A program made the translations under genes and the position numbers. The notes under the pieces were generated by a model. The model was not told where the DNA came from. It ran no database searches and saw only the letters and a program-made list of their open reading frames with translations. Shown here piece by piece: positions 22,617 through 34,022 of a stretch of 64,000 nucleotides of DNA; position 1 is the stretch's first letter; each line of letters opens with the position of its first letter. The stretch is from positions 25,498,012-25,562,011 of the forward strand of contig OZ020521.1 in assembly GCA_963971425.1 (NCBI GenBank), read 5' to 3'. The stretch is from Bryoerythrophyllum caledonicum (lineage: Eukaryota; Streptophyta; Bryopsida; Pottiales; Pottiaceae).

Positions 22617-23066
22617 TTGGTTGTCATTTCAATATCTAGCAACTCCTACTCGATATGCGCATGCACTATCATTGCTTTTTGTTGCTTGTCGACCGAGATT
22701 GTTGGTGTAGATATGGTGCCATACGGAGCTGCCGGTGCCGGGATGGGGGCTACCAGTGTCAGCATGGAGGCTGCCAATGCTGCCGTGGAAGCTTCCGGTG
22801 CCAACATGGTGGCTGCCGATGCCCGCATGGAGGCTGCTTGTGCTAGTATGGGGGCTTCCGGTGTCAACATTGGGGCTGCCAGTGTTAGCATGAGGGCTAT
22901 CGGTGCCGACATGGGGGCTTTTGGTGCCAACATGGAGGCTGTCGGTGTCAACATGGGGGCTGTCAGTGCCGGCATGGGGACTACCGTTGTGAGCATGGAG
23001 GCTGCCGGTGCTAACATAGAGATTGCCGGTGCCGGCAGGGGTTTCAAGATTATATACAAACTGTAA
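22617..23066 (+). CDS. Low-complexity ORF made of a 21-bp, seven-residue tandem repeat
   Basis: From about 22714 to 23040 a 21-bp unit (consensus ATG GGG GCT GCC GGT GTC AAC) repeats about 15 times without a length change. On the plus strand it encodes M-(G/E)-A-x-(G/S)-(A/V)-(N/S) heptads in a 149-codon frame. On the minus strand the same DNA gives S-P-H-V-G-T-D heptads (22629-23072), and another minus frame is also open. It is not clear which strand, if any, is translated. There is no recognised domain, no intron and no promoter. Confidence 0.35.
   Translation: MVVISISSNSYSICACTIIAFCCLSTEIVGVDMVPYGAAGAGMGATSVSMEAANAAVEASGANMVAADARMEAACASMGASGVNIGAASVSMRAIGADMGAFGANMEAVGVNMGAVSAGMGTTVVSMEAAGANIEIAGAGRGFKIIYKL
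22714..23040. repeat. 21-bp minisatellite
   Basis: About 15 diverged head-to-tail copies of ATGGGGGCTGCCGGTGTCAAC-like units. All copies keep the 21-bp length, so three frames stay open. Confidence 0.85.
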
Positions 23067-23331
23067 ACGCAAGGCCTATCGAGGCTCTAATCTTTTTTAT
23101 TCTAAATATAGAGGTGACAGCAAAGGTATATCACATTTAGCAATGAAAGAAACATTCATCAAGTTTTGGATTGTTCATTCACAAATAGGATTTGAGAGTT
23201 GGATTATTGATCTCGTGAGACAAGATATCATTGCCTAATGGATGCTCAAGAAACGTGCTCATATGCATCTCTCGACAAGTATGCCATCCATTAAGAAGCA
23301 TGGACTATGTTGATCTTAGCTACAACCACGG
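23067..23331. other. Non-coding flank left of element A
   Basis: No gene seen. It ends ACCACGG at the left edge of the A LTR. It does not match the sequence flanking the other A LTR at 52941, so no target-site duplication is visible for A. Confidence 0.5.
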
Positions 23332-25288
23332 TGTGAGCCAAATAAATCCCCCTCTAGCGGAAGGCTTATCTTGAACATAAGATCCTACCGAGGGATGCAA
23401 CCCCTTGTACAACCACCATTGAAACCGATCATACACACCATATGCAAGGAATAGTGGCTTACGTGGAATATGGTGAGCAACTTGTGTTTGTTATGCATGC
23501 ATTCAGCCTTACTTCATGCCCCAACTTTAAACATGCACAACTTTTGCCTTATGACTTTGTTTTCTACATTCTTTGGCTTAAGTAGGTTCACCTTGTCCTT
23601 GTTAACTGGAATGGACCACTCAAGACTAGATTCAGATCAAGGTACGACCCCAAGCAACAGTTGGTAGCAGACAGGCACTCTTCTCGGGTTCAGAACTTAT
23701 GTTCCCTTTATCCTCTTCTTTACAACTTTGTTTTTTGAGTTTTCCTCTTCTACCCTAACTAGTTCTTTGTGCTTAACACAATGGCATCCTTCAATTAGCC
23801 AACCGACTTGAACTTGGACTCACAACCATACGACCAGCTGCACCATGACTCAAGCATCCACCCACTTAATTCATAAACCATACAATCACATGCACAACCC
23901 ATGCAACACCTTCCTCGTTGGGTTAATTCTTTGTATTTATTGGAAATGTTTTTTAGGTTTGTATCAAACACTAATTCTATCTCAATTTAAACAGTGCTTC
24001 CGCGCGATTGATGAAGATGGCAAATCAAGGTTTATTTCCTATAACAAGTACTAGATGCAATTCAACCACATTCACAAGGTTGGGTTTTAAGAGGTTGGGG
24101 GGGGGAAAGCTCCCTGATTTGGTACTGCAGTTCACCCTCTGCCTTACATGTGCTGTTTGCGATCGCCTTCCTTGTGTGCTGTTCGTGATCGCCTTCCTCT
24201 TATGCTGTTTGTGATCGCCTTCCTTTTGAGCTGTTCGTAATCGCCTTCTTCTTGTGCTGTTCGTGATTGCCTTCCTCTTGTGCTGTTCGTGATCTCCTTC
24301 CTAACCTAATTGTCCTCGGTTCGAACTAGGGGCCCCCAACTCTCAGCTGGTGTTCTCTCGCTAGTAACTAACACACAATTCTCTCCAGCAGCCGAGGCTT
24401 CCGGCTTACTACTCTTGCTCTCGCAAGTTCAGTCCTCCTCTCTCAACATTCCTTGCCCGCTCCTTCAAATGAGCTCCTTGGGGGGGGGGGTAATCCTCCA
24501 GAGCCCTTGTTTGCCTTGTGCTCCTCACGTTCCCTTCGTCGTTCCCTCGTGGTTCACAGCCGCCACTTTTGGGTCGCCACATTAATGGTCACACTAAACA
24601 ATAGTAACTGAAAAGCTAATTAATCTCTAGCCACCTTTGCAACAACACGGGAGGTACCTCCACTAACCTAATAATACTTTTACTAATAATTTTAACATCA
24701 TGCCACATGATGTGCGCATGATCAACAATAAGTGAACCCTTTAACTAATTCAAGGGTGCTAAACTCACGTCTATCTACCTAACTTAAATTCCCCTTGCAT
24801 GGGGTTATGTCTAATTTAATAAGTGATTGGTAGGGGTATTGCCCAAGCCATTTTGACCCTTCTTGACTAGTTTTTAATGGGCTTTTAAAGCCTCATTCTT
24901 ATTTCTTCCTCTTCACCATCATTCTTTATTTTTTTTCCCTTCCATCTACTCCTATTTTAATCGTGGCTAATTTACCGGGGCTACTTCACGGTCTCCGAAT
25001 TGATAGGAGATAATTTCTTCTCCATTCCATTCACTTTTAACTTTTCTATTGTTTTTATATTTTAACTTTTTTTTTCTCTCTATTTATTTTTTGATTAATC
25101 ATATAAAAATCTTGGTTGCCATAATGTGGCTCCTAAATTATGAATTAGTGGATGGAAAAGGCCAATTGGCCATTTTGGTCAAAAATCATGGGCTAATCCA
25201 ATTGGTTAACCCATTTTTACTACTTCTTAACCTCAACGTATACGTTGCGTGATCCATTCCTCACCGTGAGCCATTTTCGCGGCTCACA
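23332..25288 (-). repeat. LTR of element A (3' LTR)
   Basis: A 1957-bp repeat starting TGTGAGCCAAATAAA and ending CGCGGCTCACA on the plus strand. It contains about six 26-bp tandem units of the type TGCTGTTCGTGATCGCCTTC at 24148-24303. The partner is 51053-52940 (1888 bp, fewer units). Confidence 0.85.
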
Positions 25289-25455
25289 TATGGGGGTCAT
25301 CTGGGACAACTCTAAGAGGTCGAAGACTCAAGAAAAAAAAAAAAAAAACTCTTGCACTAGGGCACACGGTCAATTCTCATCTCTTCGTGGCTGAAATAAA
25401 CTAAGACCGTAAAAAGAATTGGGAGGTCTCAAGTGGTGTGAAGGTTGTGAGCAAA

Positions 25456-25866
25456 TCACACCTTGTATTCCTTGTATCGGTTGCCCGATGTTCTTGTTGG
25501 AAACTCCTCGCCATTTAGGGTTTGGAGTTGAACAGAATTGTTGGGGAAGACCTCCTTCATGAGATAAGGTTCCAACCACAAGGCATTGAACTTGCCTGGA
25601 AAGTCCAATCTCCTTGCGTCTTGGAGGGGGACTAGCATTCCTGGTCTTAGAGACCGGACCTTGTTCCGTTTGTCGAAGGCAATTTTCCTTCGACGTTGAA
25701 TGGCTTCCATGTTTTCGGCGCTCCATCGGCGCATCTCATCAAGCTCCTCTAGTCGTTCTAAACGATAGGCTAAGGACGTAGCGATGGACCACCGTTTGGT
25801 CACGGCCACTCGTAGAGAGGGGATCTCAAACTCTATTTGCAATATGGCTTCAATGCCATACACCAA
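25456..25866 (-). pseudogene. Integrase C-terminal part of element A
   Basis: A 136-codon frame beginning LVYGIEAILQIEFEIPS, the standard region after the integrase core, then RLERLEELDEMRRWSAENME and a C-terminal domain ending GNRYKEYKV. It is closely similar to the last 140 residues of B. The catalytic core is missing because a deletion has joined the RT N-terminus at about 25970 to this part. Confidence 0.8.
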
Positions 25867-26254
25867 CGAGAAGGGCGTAGCGTGCGTGGTGACTTTGAAG
25901 GTGGTCCGGTAGGCCCATAGTGCGGTGGGAAGTTTTGTGTCCCAATCCCTCCTGGAATCGGTGACTGTCTTCCTCCTCTAAAATGGTGTCGATGAATGGC
26001 AAGGAGAAGTGGTCTTTTTGGGTGTGGTGATTTAGTTTCCTATAATCAATGCACACTCGTAGCTTCCCGTTTTTCTTTTTAACAAAAACCATGGGGGAAA
26101 CCCAATCAGATATTTCCACTAGTTTAATGAACTTTGCTTGGAGTAGCTTCTCCAACTCGGCCTTGATAATCAGCTGAAGGTTAGGGTTCAAACGCTGCTC
26201 CTTTTGTCTAATGGGGGTGGTGCCAGGAAGAAGGGGAATGTGGAGTTGAGCCAC
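25850..26254 (-). pseudogene. RT N-terminal remnant of element A, joined by deletion to integrase
   Basis: The frame carries LPGTTPIRQKEQRLNPNLQ, ISDWVSPMVFVKKKNGKLRV and CIDYRKLNHHTQKDHFSLPF, the fingers of a Ty3-type RT, and ends at FIDTILEE. It then runs out of frame into the integrase region DSRRDW-type sequence. The catalytic palm (YxDD), RNase H and integrase core are absent. The breakpoint differs from that in B, so the deletions are independent. Confidence 0.85.
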
Positions 26255-26287
26255 CGCCAGGGGAATGCCCTTCAGGTCCTTATACGA

Positions 26288-27960
26288 CTACGCAAAAATG
26301 TCCCGGAACTCTACCACTAGTAACTTGTACTTCACCATCTCCTCCTTGGTCAATCCAACACCCACATTTATACTACGGACTTCATCTTCTTCATGAGAGA
26401 CCACCATCAACTTCCAATCATCGTGATGTGGTTGTTGAGTGGGCCCCTTGTACCAATCATATGGGACTTGGGGGTATGTTGTCCCCAAACCACTAGCTAG
26501 AATATCGGTGGATGTCCTTCTACAGTGGAGAGATGGGTTGAGAGGGCCTTCATTGATCAAAACCTCTAACTCTGTCCCTTGTGTACCATTGACATCCATT
26601 CGAAACACCGCTGCAGGTTCTAAGTCATCTAGGAGGGGGACGAGGCTAGGCTCCAACTCAGTCTCCATCTCAATCAATTCACTCTCCATGAAATGCACGG
26701 ACATAGCTTCATCCGCACTCGAGGTGTGGTGTTCCTTCAACCATTTTACAAACTCCCTTGTGGGAACCCATTCATAAAGCCCCGGTCCCATGCTCTTGAA
26801 CGGCATCATGTTGGCCATCGAGGGTTGGGCTCTATCCATCGCCTTGTGAAGTGCAAGCCTCACTCTTTTGGGAGGCTCTTTTGCCAATACCTCTCGTGAC
26901 TCATCCTCTGAAGAGCTCATGCAACCGTGACACAATCCCAACCTACTTGGTTGGATATGGACCGTGGTAGGGTTCTCCGGTGGTCTACAGGTGATGTGAG
27001 ATTTCGGTCCTCCCCATTCTACCGTGGCATTGGCAATTCGCAACCAAGGCCTACCTAGTAGTAAGGGGTATGCCTCCTTGTCGGAGTGCATTCGAATGAC
27101 TTGAAAGGTGAGGGAGTACTCCTCATCCCCCGTGGTAACCTTACAAACACTAATTTGGTCTAATGGAGCCTCTGAACTTTGATTAGCCATGTCGATGATG
27201 TAAGGAGATGGTCCCGTGATGTCTAGTCCCAATTTCTCCATGGTTGAGAGGGGCATAGTGTTCAAACCACTACCACCATGCACTAGTACATTAGGTACCA
27301 CTTTGTCCAGGATTAAGACCTCAATTTGGATTGCCTTGACCTCGATATTGGGGTGTGAGGACTTAACACGGGCTGCCAATCTAACCTTTGCCTTAGGTCT
27401 CCGCTTCACTGGGGTTCCCGACCTAAGGTTCTTCCTCATGGGTGGTGATACCTCCAATAGTTGGGCAATAGTGATGTCCACCTTAAGGCGGCTCAAATCC
27501 GCCCATAAGTCGTAGGGTCCTTCTCCCACGTTCTCCTCGACACGTGGGAATGCATTAACCTCTAGACTAGGGATTTGTGGACCCTCCCATGCACCTTGGG
27601 AGGTGGATAACCGGGTTTGGGACTTGGGTGCCCCATGCGAGGGCCTTAAGTTGGCCCGTCGAGTGCCTTCCACCACTTCCTTGGTGGTCTCGTTTAGGTC
27701 GGAAAAGTGGGGTGAATCCTCCTCCGAGGTGTCACCATCCTCTGGTATGGGTGGAGGAGGACTCAAGTATCTAGGTTCCTGCCGGTTAGACCGAGTTTGG
27801 ACCGCTAACGCCGGCAATTCACAAGACTGCACCTCCTTGGTTGTACTAACCTCGTGGAAAACCACGTTAAGCTCTGTGAGGGAGGGGAAGTGTGTGGACA
27901 CTACCTCACTTGACATGGTGGCATATCGAACGTCTTGTGGGCCTTGGCTTTGTTGCCCCC
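26288..27960 (-). pseudogene. Protease region of element A
   Basis: A 542-codon frame, 27916-26288, starting after the D insertion point. It contains a retropepsin-like VLVHGGSGLNTMPLSTMEKL segment; in B the same place reads LVDGGSGLNIMPLS, so the A copy has His where the catalytic Asp should be. KEAYPLLLGRPWLRIANATVEW follows. It ends in a TAG where B has a Trp codon (FRDIFAW). An acidic linker lies at each side. Confidence 0.85.
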
Positions 27961-29095
27961 TGTCGTACCACGAATTTAAAATTTTTTTTAGTTAGTTAGT
28001 TAGGGATCTTAAATGTGAGTAGTTAGATAGATATAGGAGTTAGCCCTAGACTAGTATTAACCTTTAAGGTAGAGTAGAGTTAAAAAAGTTGGAAGGTATT
28101 TCAAAAACCTTAGAGTGGATAAAAAGTAGTCTAGGACTCGATTCTAGCTGGAGCGGAATAAGGAGCCCGGGAGGGGAAAACTCGAAGCTCAATAGTTAGA
28201 GCAGAGTACAAGGAGCCCGGAAAAAAAAAATTTGAAGCTCAACAGTTGGAGCGGAGTATGAGGAGCTTAGGGAAAGAACCCGAGATAACAACTGAAGCCT
28301 GAAAGAAACTTCTAAGGCCCAAGCGCGGACTTCTTATAGAGCTAGAACATGGAGAGTGAACAACACCAGCCAAGCTTGAAGGCCAGCACTAGCACAACTC
28401 GGAGACCAGCACTAACACGAGCCCGGAGGCCAGCACTAGTAGAGCCGGAGGTCAGCATCAACGGAGCCAGGAGGTCAGCATTAGCGGAGCCAGGACGCCA
28501 GCACTAACGGAGCCCGGAGGTCGACATCAACTCGAACCCGGAGTTCAACACTAACGGAGCTCGGAGGTTGACATCAACACGAACCCGGAGGCCAGCACAA
28601 GCGGAGCGCAAGGAGGAGGTCCGAGTAGGCAGCCCAAGTAGGAAGTTGCTCATGAGCTCCTTCCAAGCTAGAGGCCGGTACAAGAACAAGTAGTGGAGCG
28701 CAAGGAGGAGATTCGAGTAGGCAACTCTAGCACCGAAATACGAGGAAGGAAGAGATCTGAGCAGGCAACCCAAGCACCAGAGTGCGAGGAGATCCGAGCA
28801 GACATCACTCGAGCACCAAAGACGACGAGGAACATGAGCGAGTAGGCGGGAGGAATATCACCAACTCCGTGAGCAGCGTAGCGAGGAGCACTAGGAGGAC
28901 ATAAGGATTGCCATCATCACGAGAATAGGTGGGCAAAGGCAAAGACGGAACCGTGAGGGCAACCATCACCAAGAGGGCTTCAAACGGACTCGGACCAAGA
29001 CCACCATAGTGCAAAACGAGCTTGGAGGCGGACGAGTAGTGGAAGAGGACCGCGAGCAGCAAAGCGAGGAGAAAGCACGGCGTGAGCAAGAACAA

Positions 29096-29505
29096 GAAGG
29101 TACAGCCCGGAAGTGAGTTCGGACCGAGCCCAGAAAGCTGTCCCGGGGGTTTCGAATCTTGGGAGAGGCATAACTCCCTTGATACTTGTCCAAATGGGAC
29201 AAGTGACGAGTCTATCGATATCTACGCAACGAGTAAATGTCAATCAAGTGGTCGATCATCCCGTTTGGATGCGGGACAAGGAAGATACAGGGGCTAGAAG
29301 GTTCAGCCCGAAAGTGAGCTCGGACCGAGCCAGGAAAGCCGTCCCGGGAGTCCCGAATCTCGGGAGAGGCATAACTTCCATGATACTTGTCTTAATGGGA
29401 CGAGTGAGGAGTTTATTGGCATCTACGCAACGAGTTGATGTCAATCAAGTGGTCGATTGTCCCGTTTGGATGCGGAACAAGGAAGATACACGGCCTAGAA
29501 GGTTC
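29096..29505. repeat. 201-bp tandem duplication in D
   Basis: The phrase GAAGGTTCAGCCCG starts at 29096, 29297 and 29498, and the text between (CGGACCGAGCC, GGGAGAGGCATAACT, CTACGCAACGAGT) is repeated with about 90 percent identity by eye. The flanks are rich in CGGAGGCCAGCA-like and GACCACCACC-like short repeats. Confidence 0.8.
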
Positions 29506-30444
29506 AGCTCGGATGTGAGCTCGGAAGGGAGCTCGGATAGGCAAAGGAGGACAACCACCACCAAGGCAAGCTCGGATAACCGAAGGAGGACGACCACCAC
29601 GGCCAAGGCAAGGAAGGCAAGCTCAAATAGGCAAGAAATGAGGACCACCACCGCGAAAGAGAGGACGAGCCCGGACCGGAAAGGAGACCATGAGCAACGA
29701 CCGGGAAGGAGAGGACGAGCCCGGACCCTGAAGGAGGTAGGTCCGAGCATACCAGCTGAAGGTAGGTCCGAGCTGCAAACTTGAGGTAGGTTTGAACTAC
29801 AAGCAAGGTAGGTCCACGCACACTAGCTGGGAGAGCGGGGACATCACGATCACAAGTATACCAGCACGAGCACACCAGCTAAAGAGGTCCGCGCACACTG
29901 GCTGAGGTCAAGTTAAGACATTCCTCCGTACAGGGAGCCTTCATTGGGACTCCGAGCCTTATACCAGGCTTCTTGGCTCGGTCTGAGCCCCACCGAAGCA
30001 AGACTTCCGTGCTATTCACTCCGGGTAGTCCGGATGCCTCATGGCTTCGATGGGGGCCTTACCACGGTCGTCCATGGCCGGTTTGGCACCCACTTCATTA
30101 GCAGATCTGTTATCACCTCTTGTGACGCTCGCAAAGGCTGCAGCAAACCCGACTTCGAGCAAGAGCGCAAAGAAGCGGAAGAGGAGGGAAGAGAAGAGAA
30201 GACTTGAGGAGTTGACCCGGAAGTAGGGTCAGAATCTTAGTTCATAGGTCACTATTCATTTCGGGATTTGGCCCCTGATTGACTTTGGTTTTGACTTGGT
30301 TTGGCCTTGGGTTTTGTGTAATAAGTGACATTTGACAGTGCACGTCGTGGGGAGTGGCAGCACCGCCGCCAAGAGTAGTTAATGTCACCGTTTTTAGTTA
30401 GAAGGTATCGTTTGAGTTTAGACTCTTGTATGAGTCCTTCGCAA

Positions 30445-30452
30445 TATAAGAG
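30445..30452 (+). promoter_or_regulatory. TATA box of the D LTR
   Basis: TATAAGAG lies in the context TCGCAATATAAGAGAGGAG, followed about 30 bp on by TCTCTCTTCACTGC, a usual arrangement for an LTR core promoter. Confidence 0.5.
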
Positions 30453-30627
30453 AGGAGTCTCGTGGCCTCTCTCTTCACTGCTTGATGTGTGTATTTGCTT
30501 TCAGTTTAATTCTAAACTTATGCTTTGAGAAGACTTTTGATGGTTGGGGAGCTCGGATTGCATACATGACTGTGAGGGCCATTTCAAGTAGTCCACTCCT
30601 CAAGTCTATACTAATTGTCTAATCATT

Positions 30628-30790
30628 GTTTCCTTGTTCCATCAAATAGATTAGTCGGGGTGGATGGGAATAACAGGTGAGGTGAGAAGATAGTTAGTAG
30701 GGGCGTGACTCCAAGTCTAACCGTACAGTTGTTTCCTTGTTCCATCAAGTAGATTAGTCTGGGTGGATGGGAATAATAGGTGAGATTGAA
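30628..30790. repeat. 102-bp direct duplication in D
   Basis: GTTTCCTTGTTCCATCAA and the following GGGTGGATGGGAATAA phrase occur at 30628 and again at 30730 with few differences. Confidence 0.75.
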
Positions 30791-31270
30791 TGTGTCTAGG
30801 GAAGGACGAGGGAGGAGTGACGAATGTGTAAGGGTCATAGTGAGTCTTGAGTGACCTTCCGGCATATCGGTTGGTGTCGGTTGTGAAGACTCATATCACT
30901 CCCTGAAACACCCTACCTCCAGCCGCATCGGATGTGGAGGGAGACTAGGAGAAGGACGGATAGTGGGCGGGTAGGCCCCTTGCTCACTTACATTACGCCA
31001 CTCATAGTTTCGGAAACACGGGCCTAACAACCCTTTGGGGAGATCCCAGTGACACCATAACCATCCAAGGAAGTGAGTAGAGTTAGAATAAGAGAATGGG
31101 AGGAAGAGTAACTATTACTTGTGTCAACCACTAGAATCTCTTTGAGTTCACGGACTACCGTCCGTGGTGATATACTCTTTATCCGGGTACTCGTGTACTT
31201 CGGACGTTTATAGTGTGCATAGTTGTAAAGATAACCCCCCCTCCCTCTCTTGACCGGGACTTCGAGCAAA

Positions 31271-31402
31271 GTAGGCTCCTACCCAAAGGTCCCTACCTTC
31301 CGAGCCAAGTAGGCTCCTACCCGAAGGTCCCTACCTTCCGAGCCAAGTAGCCTCCTACCCGAAGGTCCCTACCTTCCGAGCCAAGTAGGCACCTACCCGG
31401 GG
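31271..31402. repeat. 38-bp tandem repeat, about 3.4 copies, in D
   Basis: Units containing GTAGGCTCCTACCC and GGTCCCTACCTTCCGAGCC are repeated head to tail with one or two differences each. Confidence 0.85.
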
Positions 31403-31630
31403 GAAAACACTCGTACCGGAAGCGAGGTGGTGGATATAAATAACGCTCAGGCATCTAACCATATTCCCTTATTTCCTTTGATGTAATTATTGTGATATAG
31501 GTAACATTGTGTACATATAAACTGGTTGTTAGTCGTTGTAGTTCTCGGTGATTCTCTGTGGGAACAATTACCTTAAGGGTATCTTTGTGTTAAGATATGA
31601 ATACTTGCCAACACGCACTACGACACCCCC

Positions 31631-31864
31631 GGTGGGATTGCCCTTTGCCAATAGGGATGTAACCATCCTTGGTGTTTACCCCCATTAGAGGATTTTGGTT
31701 TTGGCGGTTGTTGTTGTAATCGTAATAAAGACTAGGTGGCTTGAGGATATTATCGGAGGGAGGGTTACGTGCACCTCTCAAGTGATCTTTAGCTTGTTAA
31801 GGGTAATTCCCCGGTGGGAAAGGCATGGAATCACCTTGTCCGGCCTACAATACACGTGGGTACG
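31631..31864 (-). pseudogene. Middle Gag segment of element A
   Basis: Between the D and C insertions, the minus strand encodes RGARNPPSDNILKPPSLYYD, then GVNTKDGYIPI, matching B residues around 560-600 (RGARNPTTDNTLRPPSLYYD). Upstream it reads CRPDKVIP as in B. It joins the Gag piece at 46478 on one side and the protease piece at 27960 on the other, proving that these three segments are one split element. Confidence 0.85.
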
Positions 31865-33091
31865 GTCGTTGTTGCAGTTTGTAGAGACAATATCCCTCCG
31901 GAATGCACCCAATCGTCACTAAGTGATTCCAAAGTAACCGCTCCGGTTTTGTTCCCACAGAGACCTAATGTTCTTTTCCAAATACTCTGGATTACTAAAC
32001 TTATCACAAAAATTTGTTTATTAGTTAGCTACAGTCTTTACTTTCAACGGGTAGATCCGGATCCTTCCGGAGTCCGGATTATGTACAATGGTTTTCGGAA
32101 AGTAGTTTTCCGGAAGTTAGAAGGGTAGTTTGATTTGTCTCAGTCCATCCTCAGAGAGTCTCCTGGAGTTTTTAAGCAAGTGGCCGGAGTCCACTGATCC
32201 TGTTTTGTATAAGTGGCTGGATTTTCCACTGCCCTGTGACTTAAAGTGGCTAGGCACCCACTGTTCGGAACTTATAGTGATCGAACACCACTCTCTCTAC
32301 AATGCTAACTGAAGATTTGATTGTTGCTGCTAGACTTAGACTCCCACGACACCCGGAAGGCCTTCCGAGTGCGGTTACACAGAGACAAGTCCGGACTTCA
32401 ATGACATTCCAATAGGTGCGGTTGCAATTCTCCGGAACAGAGGCTCACCGTTTGCTATGGTTATTCCGTCTAGGTCTTAATATCAGGCTTTATCCTATCT
32501 TAGGTGTGAACTCCGGTATTGACCGGAATCTAGTTTAATACGGATTCTTCCGTGAACTAGAGATTACGAGGAACACCTCTATAGTTCATCTCTTCCCCTC
32601 CTAGCTATTTCCGGACCCTAGCGACTACCAAGAACACCTCTGCAATAGCTCTCTCCAGCTCTCCCAGGCGATCTCTTGATACTGACCTAGATAGATTCCC
32701 CCTCCGGCAATACAATTGAGTTATACTATTCCGAGAGAACTACTCATACAACCACAGACACAAGAACGGATCCGTCACTCACAAGTTCTACACATCACAC
32801 AATAAGCATAAGATAGCAAGTCTAGTACAAAAAGATAATGTGTATTTTCAGGTGAGAAGAACAAGATGAAAGGTTTTTGCCCAAAACCTCACTACTAAGT
32901 ACTACTAAGTTCCTTCTAAACTCAGCTTTCCTACGGGAAGTCTGCTAGATCATATCTAAAAGATCCGAGAAATCCGGAAAAGTTCCAGATTGGATCTCAG
33001 ATCCAAAAATCACGGAACAGTTCCGTCTCCAGAATTCCTACTCTACTACAAAACTCGCAGTCGATTCCGTCAGCAGCTCGGTGCACTTCGG

Positions 33092-33106
33092 GCCCCATCG
33101 TTAATC
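33092..33106 (-). promoter_or_regulatory. Conserved 3' motif GATTAACGATGGGGC in element C
   Basis: Identical to 11652-11666 and 54308-54322; it lies about 50 bp after the stop codon of the C protein and is followed by TGCACC, as in the other two elements. Function unknown. Confidence 0.5.
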
Positions 33107-33157
33107 GATGTTGATTCGGAATCTAACATCCAAAAAGAAATACAAAACCTAACTAAC

Positions 33158-34017
33158 CTAAATCGGAGCACTTGGGCCCCGATTTCTCCCACTCCTACGG
33201 GAGGAGGAAATCTCCACCGGAGCGCGCTGCTTGCCCTTCCCCTTCTTCGACGTTGCAGGCGAAAGGTTGGTCCTCCGGGTCGATGGTCCGGTCGCTGGAG
33301 TGACACTTGCCACCGGAGTCCTGGCCTCAGGCGGTCGAGGGGGCTGTTTCGGTGATCCTTCCGGAACCGTAGGTGCTGGCGGCTCCGTCGTGAAAACTGA
33401 CCTAGTTTCCTGGACCAAGTCTTTGTAGCTTCTGGACGGAATCCTTAGTCCAGACGCCAATCTCCGGGACACGGACTTTGGTGCAGCCGGGTGGTCGCCT
33501 TCCGCCGGAGGATCTGGCAAACGCATGTTGGGTGGCGAGAGAAGGTCCGGAAGCTTCTTCAGGATCTCACTCGTACTCGGATTGGGCACTACGATACCCT
33601 CCGTTGGTGTCCGAGGTGACATTGTGTCAAGAGACTCCGGATTCGCTGAGGTTCCCGGAGCTGGAGTGGTCTTGGTTGGTGGTTCCGGAGGAGCCGTAGT
33701 TCAAGTTGGGGTCGTGGTGCCTTCAGGTCCAGGTGCTGCCGGGTTTTCCGGAAGCTCCTCGTTGATGTTGTCGACCAGCAGCTTCATCTACTCCTAGGTC
33801 CGCCTCATCTTCTCCGCTTGATCGAGGAGGAATCAGATGATTTTGGCCTTGGTGACCTTCTCCTCTTCTCCACAAGTTTGATGAAGAGGCGGCTCCGGTT
33901 GATTACGTCAAGCGGAATTCCAGGGCCGCGCGTACCACTATCAGGGCAGCTGCGGAAGCGTTGGCCTTTGCCTCGGCCAACTTCCGGGCGGTCACCGCCA
34001 GAGCTGCCTCTACGAGG
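33158..34017 (-). pseudogene. Element C protein, C-terminal half
   Basis: After the B insertion point the frame reads LVEAALAVTARKLAEAKANA, an Ala-rich helical stretch, then meets a stop and a frameshift. It resumes at 33622-33158 as a 154-codon Pro/Ser-rich tail ending SKKGKGKQRAPVEISSSRRS and a basic end. The same KQRAPVE ending occurs in fragment III (56933-57030), and a similar basic tail ends the protein of II. No known domain; Gag-like or nucleic-acid-binding is a guess from composition. Confidence 0.6.
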
Positions 34018-34022
34018 TATTG

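Larger units (their letters stand above)
27961..31625 (+). mobile_element. Element D: 3.67-kb solo LTR inserted in A
   Basis: It begins TGTCGTACCACG, ends GCACTACGACA and is flanked on both sides by CCCCC (27956-27960 and 31626-31630), a 5-bp target-site duplication. Ends TG...CA and a TCTCTGTGGGAACAA sequence 70-80 bp from the right end are typical of U5 in plant gypsy LTRs. A TATA box on the plus strand (30445) fits this orientation. No internal second copy of the ends was found, so a solo LTR is the simplest reading. No ORF in it resembles a known protein. Confidence 0.75.

Noticed and set aside
29113-29784. 223-codon plus-strand frame in D
   Set aside because: It is built on the 201-bp duplication and simple GACCACCACC-type repeats in a solo LTR, with no recognisable domain.
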